Part shown: piece by piece, positions 1 through 6,537 of the stretch
Numbering within the stretch: position 1 is the stretch's first letter
How the letters are laid out: each line of letters opens with the position of its first letter
Notes under the pieces: model-generated
Database searches by the model: none
What the model was told of the DNA's origin: nothing
What the model saw: only the letters and a program-made list of their open reading frames with translations
Position numbers and translations under genes: made by a program
Assembly: GCF_013402815.2 (NCBI RefSeq)
Contig: NZ_CP058601.1
Location: forward strand, 1,736,001 to 1,800,000
DNA: 64,000 bases
DNA from: Natrinema halophilum
GTDB taxonomy: Archaea > Halobacteriota > Halobacteria > Halobacteriales > Natrialbaceae
Direction: 5' to 3'

Positions 1-332
1 CGACGGGCGGGCTGGTCGGGAAGGGGGTCAAATCGGAGCGCGAACGGGTGTACGAGCCGATCTTCGACTGTCACGTTTCACACCCGTCGGACCGCTACGA
101 CTGGTTCGTCGACGACGCCTTCGGCGACCAGCCGTACCCGAAGTTCGGCCTCTCGGTCGACCGTGATCTCCGCCCGCTCGACGCGGTCGGCGATCCCGAA
201 TTTTCGAACCTGCGCGCGGCTGGAGCGGTCGTCGGCGGCTCCGACTTCGCAGCCGAAAAATCCGGGGCCGGCGTCTCGCTCGCGACGGGCTATTTCGCTG
301 GTCAACGCGCCGGCGGGGAGGGCGGAGAATGA
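1..332 (+). CDS. glpB: GlpB C-terminal fragment (anaerobic glycerol-3-phosphate dehydrogenase subunit B), 5' end outside window
   Basis: The frame is open from the window edge to TGA at 330-332, about 110 residues, so the gene starts upstream. The visible part has a GGLVGKG turn, then VYEPIFDCHV and a GVSLATGYFAGQ-like C-terminus, as expected for the FAD-binding flavoprotein end of GlpB. With GlpA and GlpC it forms a membrane-associated complex that oxidises glycerol-3-phosphate to dihydroxyacetone phosphate, feeding glycerol carbon into central metabolism. The identification rests on these tail motifs together with the adjacent glpC. The stop overlaps an ATG at 329 (ATGA), so the operon continues directly. 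Confidence 0.8.
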   Translation, partial: TGGLVGKGVKSERERVYEPIFDCHVSHPSDRYDWFVDDAFGDQPYPKFGLSVDRDLRPLDAVGDPEFSNLRAAGAVVGGSDFAAEKSGAGVSLATGYFAGQRAGGEGGE

Positions 333-484
333 CCGCAGAACCGACCCGCTCGAGCATCGGCGTCGAGCGACGAGCAAGCGAACCGGACAGCAGTGTCGAA
401 CAACGAGCAAGCGAACCGGACAGCAGTGTCGAGCGACGAGCAAGCGAACCGACCGACGACCGATTGACTCAGGTGATTCGATGA
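329..484 (+). CDS. 51-codon ORF built of 11-residue repeats between glpB and glpC
   Basis: ATG at 329 overlaps the glpB stop (ATGA 329-332) and the TGA at 482-484 overlaps the glpC ATG (ATGA 481-484), the arrangement expected of a translationally coupled cistron. The centre of the 51-residue product is almost three copies of VERRASEPDSS, encoded by a 33-bp direct repeat at 362-394, 395-427 and 428-452. No known family is recognised and the composition is low-complexity and charged. It could be a real small protein, a coupling leader that keeps ribosomes moving from glpB to glpC, or a chance frame through an expanding repeat. The doubly coupled junctions are the only positive evidence for translation. 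Confidence 0.4.
   Translation: MTAEPTRSSIGVERRASEPDSSVEQRASEPDSSVERRASEPTDDRLTQVIR
362..452 (+). repeat. 33-bp tandem repeat, about 2.7 copies
   Basis: Units start at 362, 395 and 428 (exact 33-bp period). Each begins gtcgagcgacgagcaagcga or a close variant. The unit length is a multiple of three, so the 11-residue coding repeat stays in frame. Confidence 0.85.
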
Positions 485-1908
485 GCGACGCACACGGACC
501 GACCGACGACGCGACGACCGACGAGTTCGAACCGATCCAGGTCTTCCCGGAGGCCGAGGAGATGGACCTCCGACCGGGTGCAGACAACTGCTACAAGTGC
601 TCGACCTGCGATACGAACTGCCCCGTCGCGGAAGTCGACGACGAGTTCCCGGGCCCGAAGTTTCAGGGTCCAGAGCAGTGGCGACTCAAACGGCAGGACG
701 ACCACGACGTCGACGAGTCGGTGATGAAGTGTTCGAACTGCATGCGCTGCGATAGCGCCTGTCCGTCCGACGTCCCCCTTTCGCAGATGCACAACACCGC
801 TCGAGGGGAGTACGTCGACGAACAGATGGACACGTTCTCCAGGGAATACGTTCGAAACCGGATTCTGGCGAACTACCGGCGACTCGCCCCGCTCGGGTCG
901 ATGTTCCCGCGGACGACGAACTTCGTGATGGGGCTTTCTGTGACGCAGTGGCTGGGCGAGAAACTCCTCGGAATCACGAGCGAGCGAGAGTTTCCGTCCT
1001 TCGCGACCGAGACCTTCCGAGAGTGGTGGGAAAGGCGAGGCGGCCACGCCGCCTCGAAAAAACGAGCGCAGGAGGCCCGAGAAAGGCGAGGCGGCGCCGT
1101 CTCGAAAACGCGAGCGGGGGAGGTACCCGGGGCTCGAGGTGACGAACAGGCACGAAACGAGGAGAAGCGTATCGCCTACTTCCACGGCTGCTATTCGAAC
1201 TACAACACCCCCGAGGTGGCGAAGTCGCTGGTCCGCGTCTACGAACACTTCGGCTACGAGATCGTGGTGCCCGACCAGCACTGTTCGGGAACGCCGATGT
1301 TCGCCAACGGGATGCTCGCTGACGCCCGGCGATCGGCCGAGACGAACGTCCGCGAACTCGCCGCGGCCATCGAAGACGGCGCAGACATCGTCGCCTCCTG
1401 CAGTTCGTGTTCGATGTCGCTTCGCCAGGAGTACCCCGAACTGTTCGACCTCGCCGGAATCGAGGACGTGGCCGCGAACACCTGGGATGCCGTCGAATAC
1501 CTCCGAGTTCACGAGGACCTGGAGAGCGAACTCGAGGGAACGACCGTCGACGAAGACCTGTCGTTCGCCTACCACGCACCCTGTCACGCCAGGAATCAGG
1601 GCCTCGACGGCCAGACTGTCGAACTACTCGACCGCATCGACGGCGTCGACGCCCACGACGTCGGCGATTCCTGTTCGGGTATTTCCGGCACCTACGGGTG
1701 GAAAGCCGAGAATTACGAAACCTCCATGAAAATCGGGTCGGAAATGTTCGAGCACATGGCCGACGCGAACGCTGACACCGGACTCACGGAGTGTCCGACC
1801 TGCTCGATGCAGATGGAACACGGAACGGGCTACGACATTACTCATACCCTCGAGGTCCTCGACGCGGCGCTCGTCGGGAGCGCAACGGAGGGTCCCGGTC
1901 GGGAATGA
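481..1908 (+). CDS. glpC: Anaerobic glycerol-3-phosphate dehydrogenase subunit C (GlpC)
   Basis: 475 residues. The N-terminal half has two 4Fe-4S ferredoxin motifs, CYKCSTCDTNCP starting at residue 37 and CSNCMRCDSACP further on. The C-terminal half has the paired cysteine-rich (CCG-type) domains: QHCSGTP and SCSSCSMS in the first, PCHARNQG, DSCSGISG and ECPTCSMQ in the second. This is the iron-sulfur, membrane-associated electron-transfer subunit of GlpABC, passing electrons from glycerol-3-phosphate to the quinone pool. Start at 481 is chosen for the ATGA overlap with the upstream small ORF and because sequence further upstream is only repeat. The linker between the halves contains a 51-bp direct repeat coding for GG-rich basic sequence, unusual for the family. 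Confidence 0.93.
   Translation: MSDAHGPTDDATTDEFEPIQVFPEAEEMDLRPGADNCYKCSTCDTNCPVAEVDDEFPGPKFQGPEQWRLKRQDDHDVDESVMKCSNCMRCDSACPSDVPLSQMHNTARGEYVDEQMDTFSREYVRNRILANYRRLAPLGSMFPRTTNFVMGLSVTQWLGEKLLGITSEREFPSFATETFREWWERRGGHAASKKRAQEARERRGGAVSKTRAGEVPGARGDEQARNEEKRIAYFHGCYSNYNTPEVAKSLVRVYEHFGYEIVVPDQHCSGTPMFANGMLADARRSAETNVRELAAAIEDGADIVASCSSCSMSLRQEYPELFDLAGIEDVAANTWDAVEYLRVHEDLESELEGTTVDEDLSFAYHAPCHARNQGLDGQTVELLDRIDGVDAHDVGDSCSGISGTYGWKAENYETSMKIGSEMFEHMADANADTGLTECPTCSMQMEHGTGYDITHTLEVLDAALVGSATEGPGRE
1030..1137 (+). repeat. 51-bp direct repeat inside the glpC linker
   Basis: Two imperfect copies begin at 1030 and 1081 with gaaaggcgaggcggc. They encode arginine/glycine/alanine-rich sequence (ERRGG...SK.RA) between the ferredoxin and cysteine-rich halves of GlpC. 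Basic sequence is unusual in this otherwise acidic protein. Confidence 0.75.
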
Positions 1909-3083
1909 ACCTTCAGGAACGCATCGATCGGCGGCGGTCAACTCGACACGAGAGACGCGTCGTCACCGATCGCGACTACCTGAGTCCGGTCGTCCACCGG
2001 TCGGAACCTATCGGGCGCGGTTCCATCCTCGAGCAACTACTCGATGCGCTCGAACCGGTCTTCGACGGCGAATTACCGCCGCCGGTCGCAGTGGTCGGTC
2101 CGGCGGGGTCGGGAACGTCCGCGATCGTGGTCGCGCTGTTCGACGCGTTGAACGATCAGTTCGGCGGATCGAGACGGGCCATCCGCACGACGACGCGAGC
2201 CGGGAGGACCGAGCCGGTGACGTGGTTCGTCGTCGTCGACGGCAGACACGTCGAGAGCTCGTTCGCCTTCTATCGGGCCGTTCTCGACGGTATCTCGAGC
2301 GACAGAATCCCGGATAGCGGTGTCGGCACGGACGAACTGCGTGAGCGCCTGTGCGACAGGCTCGCCCGACCGGACCGACGTGCGATCGTCGCGATAGACC
2401 ACCACGACGAACCCGAGACGCTCGATGCCCAGCGCGCCCGGGATCTGCTGGCACCAGTCGCGGATAGCGTCGCCACCGTCGCCGTCGGGCAGCGTGAACC
2501 GGACGATTACCGAGGCACAACCGTTTCCGTTCCGGCCTACCGAGACCACGAACTCGTAGACGTGATCACCGATCGCGCTTCGAACGGACTCGCGGCGGGC
2601 GCGATCGATCACGAGGCCATCCGCGAACTCGCCACCTGGGCGAACGGAAATGCCCACGACGCGCTCGCATCGCTGTTCGGGGCCGCAATCCTCGCGTCCG
2701 AGGACGATGCGGATCGGATCGAGCCCCACCACCTCGAATCGGCTCGCGCCGACGTTCCCGAAGACAGCGTTCACGTCGGTCGGCCGCTCGCGCTCTCCGA
2801 GACTCGCCAGGGGGTGTTGCTCGCACTCGGCAGAATCGATGCCACCGGAAGCCCAATCCGCGAGATAGCGGCCGCCATCGCCGATCGGTCCTCACTGACC
2901 GCGGGCACGGTCAAACGCTTCCTGTACGAACTCGCGGACGAAGGCAGTATCGAACGAATCCCGCTCTCATCCGACGACACCAGCAGCGGTCGACAGCCGA
3001 GTACGGTCGAGTTGCGGTTTCCGTCGATCGCGTTCAGGTCCCTCGCCACGACGACACTCCCCGACGGCGATGGCGTGACCTAA
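1905..3083 (+). CDS. Orc1/Cdc6-like AAA protein with degenerate Walker motifs
   Basis: 392 residues, with ATG overlapping the glpC stop. The layout is that of archaeal Orc1/Cdc6: an N-terminal lead with IGRGSILEQL, an AAA core, then a C-terminal winged helix (from about residue 300, LSETRQGVLLALGRI...REIAAAIADRS...TVKRFLYELADEG). The P-loop, however, reads GPAGSGTS at residues 65-72, with Thr in place of the invariant Lys, and the Walker B segment reads AIVAIDHHDE rather than the usual hhhhDE. ATP turnover is therefore doubtful. No origin-like repeats are obvious beside it, so it is probably not an active initiator; a DNA-binding or regulatory role is more likely. It sits between glpC and a CHAT protein. 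Confidence 0.7.
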   Translation: MNLQERIDRRRSTRHERRVVTDRDYLSPVVHRSEPIGRGSILEQLLDALEPVFDGELPPPVAVVGPAGSGTSAIVVALFDALNDQFGGSRRAIRTTTRAGRTEPVTWFVVVDGRHVESSFAFYRAVLDGISSDRIPDSGVGTDELRERLCDRLARPDRRAIVAIDHHDEPETLDAQRARDLLAPVADSVATVAVGQREPDDYRGTTVSVPAYRDHELVDVITDRASNGLAAGAIDHEAIRELATWANGNAHDALASLFGAAILASEDDADRIEPHHLESARADVPEDSVHVGRPLALSETRQGVLLALGRIDATGSPIREIAAAIADRSSLTAGTVKRFLYELADEGSIERIPLSSDDTSSGRQPSTVELRFPSIAFRSLATTTLPDGDGVT

Positions 3084-3144
3084 CCGTTTGATACAATCCT
3101 TTTTGACCGTGGGGCCGAATAGTTGCGCCATCAACGGGTGAGAT

Positions 3145-5238
3145 ATGACGATCGCGTTCACTGAAACGGCGAACCCGAATGGGATCGAGGTGTATGATTC
3201 GATCGAGCAACGACGCGTCCAGATCGGAACGACAGGGACAGTATCGTTCGATTCCATCGATCCGGAACAGTTCTGCTTTCCGGTCGATCGGACGTGCCGT
3301 GTCGAAACCGACTCCCTCGCGTTCAGTCAGTTGTACTCAGTTACCGTCCACGACGAAACCGGGCGAACGGAGGCGAACTTCGACGCAGGCGAAACGACCA
3401 CGCTCGAGGATCGAACCCAGTTCGTCGGTCTAAGCGGTCCGATCAAACTCTACTGTCGCATCGATGCACCGGGGACGATCGACATCGGACTGACGTCGAT
3501 CCAGATCAGCACCGACCACGAGACCACGATCGAATGTGGCGCGCGGTCGCCACACGATCAGCCGGTGGGGACGATCACCACGTCCCCCGATATCGACTCG
3601 GTGATGGAGGCCGTCGCAGCGCTTCCCTCCGCCCTGAAAACGACGTCGGCCGAGCGGACGTGGCCGACGCTTCGCGGCCATCCGCCGTTGATCGAACTCG
3701 GCGATCACCTCGACATTCCCGACGCCGTCGACCGCCCGAACGGCGACATCACGCTCACCGTCCCTCGAGAGTTCTCGTCGCTGTATCAGGCCGCGCCGCT
3801 CGCGTTTTTCCTGGGGGCCACGATCGAGCCGGGTTCCGACCCAGTACTCGAGACGCCGCGATTCGAGTACCCGCTTTCGACCGTCCGATCGTTCGAAGAC
3901 GAGATTGCCAGTCTCTTAAAGCGGTTCTTCTTTCTGGATTGCCTCACCCGCACGGAAGGCGTCTTCCAGTACGAACTCCTCGAACGGACGTCGTTGGAAG
4001 ACGACCTGCCGTTCGAACTTGCGGACACGTACGAACGCTCGCTTCCGCGCCGGCTCGAACGGTACCTCGAGGTTCCGTTCGATGTGATCGAACCGCACGT
4101 CCCGCGGTGGCCGCTGACCGCCCACGTTCCATCCACCCCGGACAGCGCGACGCTGCTGCCCTTTATCGTCAACGAACTCGGGGTGGTCCGTGACACCAGC
4201 GGTCGGCCGCCGGAATCGCTTCCCCAGCCGGCAACCACGGGATCGGGACTGGTCCGCTCGGCGTCGACGGTTCGTTCGTCGTCGACGGTTCGCTCCACCT
4301 CGCCGCTTCAGGACGAATCGGCGTTCGTCGTGCCGTCGGTGACGGACGAAGCCGTCGAACACGCCTGGTTCGGCGACGGCATCCCACAACAGGCCTCGAA
4401 AGCGACACTCGAGGCCTACCGGAATCAACTGGATCACAGGGAGCCCGGCGAGACGATCGAAATCCTGCTCGTCTGTAACGATGCACGGATGATCGACGAG
4501 CACGACCTCCTCGACGAAACCTACGGCAATCGAGAGCTCCTGCCCTTCGAAATCCACTCCGAGTTTGGCATCGACACGGACCGACTCGCCACCCTCCTCA
4601 CCGACGGCGGCTTCGACTTCTTCCACTACATCGGCCACGCGACCGAAGACGGGATCCGTTGCTCCGACGACGACCTCGACGTCCGAACGCTCGAGTCGGT
4701 CGACGTGGGCGTCTTCTTCCTCAACGCGTGCCGATCGTACGAACAGGGACTCGCGCTCACGCGCCGCGGCGCGTTCGGCGGCGTCAGTACGTACACCGAC
4801 GTAATCAACGAAAACGCCGTTACGGCCGGTCAGACCATGGCCAGATTACTCAACCGCGGCTTCCCGCTCCGGGGCGCACTCGAGATCGCTCGCACGAACG
4901 CGGGACTCGGGGATCAGTATCTCATCGTCGGCGACGGTTCGGCTGACATCGCCCAGACGGACGGCGGCGCACCGATGTTGATCGAACTCGAATCACGCGA
5001 CGAAAATACATTCGACTTTGGCGTCCAGTCGTACTCGACCAAAGAGTTCAAACTCGGAACCGCAACTGCATCGACGCTCGAATCGGTCGCCGACCGGCAT
5101 CTAACACCGGGACGAACGCCGTCCACTCGAGTCGATACGGACCCACTCCGGGAGTACTTTACATGGACGGAACTTCCAGTCCTGTGTGACAATTCCTTGC
5201 ACTGGAACGATGGGGTCGGGACTGCGTTACTCGATTGA
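3145..5238 (+). CDS. CHAT-domain (caspase-like) protein
   Basis: 697 residues. The N-terminal 400 or so residues match nothing I recognise and contain a Ser/Thr-rich linker (near residues 370-390) with repeated STVRSSSTVRS. The C-terminal third looks like a CHAT/caspase-HetF-type peptidase: FDFFHYIGHATEDG with His498, then VGVFFLNACRS with Cys529, then GAFGGVSTYTDV and ALTRRGA-type strands, giving a His/Cys dyad in the expected order and spacing. CHAT proteases in prokaryotes act in signalling and some defence systems after activation by partner proteins. The gene follows the degenerate Orc1-like gene by 61 bp in the same direction, so the two may form a unit. The protease class is inferred from motifs; substrate and partner are unknown. 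Confidence 0.65.
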   Translation: MTIAFTETANPNGIEVYDSIEQRRVQIGTTGTVSFDSIDPEQFCFPVDRTCRVETDSLAFSQLYSVTVHDETGRTEANFDAGETTTLEDRTQFVGLSGPIKLYCRIDAPGTIDIGLTSIQISTDHETTIECGARSPHDQPVGTITTSPDIDSVMEAVAALPSALKTTSAERTWPTLRGHPPLIELGDHLDIPDAVDRPNGDITLTVPREFSSLYQAAPLAFFLGATIEPGSDPVLETPRFEYPLSTVRSFEDEIASLLKRFFFLDCLTRTEGVFQYELLERTSLEDDLPFELADTYERSLPRRLERYLEVPFDVIEPHVPRWPLTAHVPSTPDSATLLPFIVNELGVVRDTSGRPPESLPQPATTGSGLVRSASTVRSSSTVRSTSPLQDESAFVVPSVTDEAVEHAWFGDGIPQQASKATLEAYRNQLDHREPGETIEILLVCNDARMIDEHDLLDETYGNRELLPFEIHSEFGIDTDRLATLLTDGGFDFFHYIGHATEDGIRCSDDDLDVRTLESVDVGVFFLNACRSYEQGLALTRRGAFGGVSTYTDVINENAVTAGQTMARLLNRGFPLRGALEIARTNAGLGDQYLIVGDGSADIAQTDGGAPMLIELESRDENTFDFGVQSYSTKEFKLGTATASTLESVADRHLTPGRTPSTRVDTDPLREYFTWTELPVLCDNSLHWNDGVGTALLD

Positions 5239-5326
5239 TCGAGACCGATATCTCAGCGGCGTCGTGACGACATTTACAAGCGGCGTAATCTGCGGAGAAA
5301 AGGACTACTGCTGCGTCGAATCGTAA

Positions 5327-5461
5327 TTATGGGCCGATCTGAGACGTACTTCCTGCTGCGACTGATCCGGCCTGACTGAGCAGGACGAACAGGGTGAACA
5401 GGGCGCCGATCATTCGTGGGTGCTTTGCGAGGTAGTCTTTCATGCTGTCTTTCGCGGACAT
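5327..5461 (-). CDS. DUF7503-type haloarchaeal membrane micropeptide
   Basis: 44 residues, too short for ordinary gene calling. The minus-strand reading from ATG at 5461 begins MSAKDSMKDYLAKHPRMIG, continues with the hydrophobic stretch ALFTLFVLLSQAGSVAAG and stops at 5327. The pattern of a short charged N-terminus with YLAxHPRMIG followed by one membrane helix and LLSQAGSxAAG is that of a small peptide found in many haloarchaeal genomes (called DUF7503 from memory; assignment by recall, not search). A TATA-like A/T tract lies about 30 nt upstream (5491-5500). The function is unknown; by its appearance it is a single-span membrane peptide. Confidence 0.75.
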   Translation of the reverse strand: MSAKDSMKDYLAKHPRMIGALFTLFVLLSQAGSVAAGSTSQIGP

Positions 5462-5762
5462 TGCATTCCATCGGTTGTCGCCTGTGGAAATAAATTTTTC
5501 TAATAGTTACGTATACGAATTTTTATGAATCAAGGACCGTCTCTGCTGGACAACCGAAAGCACCGTTGAATCGACGTTCTATCGCCGTCCACAGGGGATG
5601 AGGGCCGCAGACGCCACGGCGTCGCGGATTCGTCGCCCGCAGTAGCCGGGCGACTTCGCCAACCTGTTCGGTCGCATCGGCGGTACAGATTGGTAACCGA
5701 TCCGTCCCCGCGCGGATGCACGCATTTCGACCAACAGCGGTGATAGCAACCGTTTAGCCGGT

Positions 5763-5810
5763 CAGCCGACCAGCCGACCAGCCGACCAGCCGACCAGCCG
5801 ACCAGCCGAT
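5763..5810. repeat. 8-bp tandem repeat, six copies
   Basis: Six consecutive copies of cagccgac (last one cagccgat), followed by a diverged cagtcggt. The unit is not a multiple of three and no gene covers it, so it is probably a slippage-prone simple repeat. Confidence 0.9.
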
Positions 5811-6537
5811 CAGTCGGTCACGACAGCTACCGAGCCGCGTGTAGCTACGTAGATCCCCGCGCCCAAACTGCCACGATGTCACTGTTCACGGAGGTATAAA
5901 AATAGTACGGACAGTCACTTGATGCTACGCATCGTCATCAGGGAGTGACATCCTCGTCAGCCTACCAGCGGTCGCTGTAGACGCAACTCATATCATTTGA
6001 CGGGGAGAGGTAACGCCCTCGAGACGCCATCGCGTCTGGTACGGGTCGTCGACGCGGTGTGCGTTTACGAACCCTGCGCCCAACTCGAGAGCATGGTGCG
6101 ATCCCGAGTGTCTGGCGCGGTCTCAATATCGTGGTGTCCCTTCGCAACTACCTAGGTTCGCCAGTTTCGGCTTTAGATGCTGAAACCCACCGAAGCAACG
6201 TTTGCTCGTGGATAGACTCCGTCGACGTATCTCACGATGTACTCGATGTGGTGTCGATGAGTCAGGAGTGGATCGGCGTCGGACCGGGTCAAACACGTAG
6301 TCACGACGATAGTTATCCCTCTTTCAAAACGCTCCCTGTCGCTCTGGACGACACCAGCGACGCGTCACCACACACGAAGACGGCCCATTGTAGACGTGCT
6401 CGAGGCCTGCTCCCACTCATCGTTGCGCCCGTCACCGACGATCCGAAGAGATAGAAGCGACTTGGAATGCCCAATCGTCGTGGCCCGGGATGCCATCCTG
6501 ATACGGAGAAAAGAACGGACGGTACTTGCGCACCGAC
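5811..6537. other. Intergenic stretch without a recognisable gene
   Basis: This lies between the 8-bp repeat and the aglB stop. A plus-strand open frame at 6059-6454 can be translated but shows no family motif. It contains an ETHRSNVCSWID segment that faintly recalls the helix-turn-helix of IS transposases, too weak to call. I see no RNA gene. Confidence 0.5.

Noticed and set aside
362-452. 33-bp repeats considered as a CRISPR array
   Set aside because: Units are contiguous without unique spacers and keep a reading frame, so they are a tandem repeat.
469-1587. Long minus-strand open frame of 372 codons opposite glpC
   Set aside because: Antisense shadow of a GC-rich gene with third-position G/C; no motifs, while the plus strand has complete ferredoxin and CCG signatures.
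1905-3083. Calling this gene an active replication initiator orc1
   Set aside because: The P-loop Lys and Walker B acidic pair are replaced, and no origin repeats are evident nearby.
5763-5810. 8-bp repeats considered as replication-origin elements for the Orc1-like gene
   Set aside because: They lack the ORB-type palindromic core, are perfectly uniform like slippage repeats, and the Orc1-like protein has lost its Walker residues.
6059-6454. 131-codon plus-strand frame as a possible transposase
   Set aside because: Only a faint helix-turn-helix resemblance; no DDE or other catalytic motif seen, so not called.
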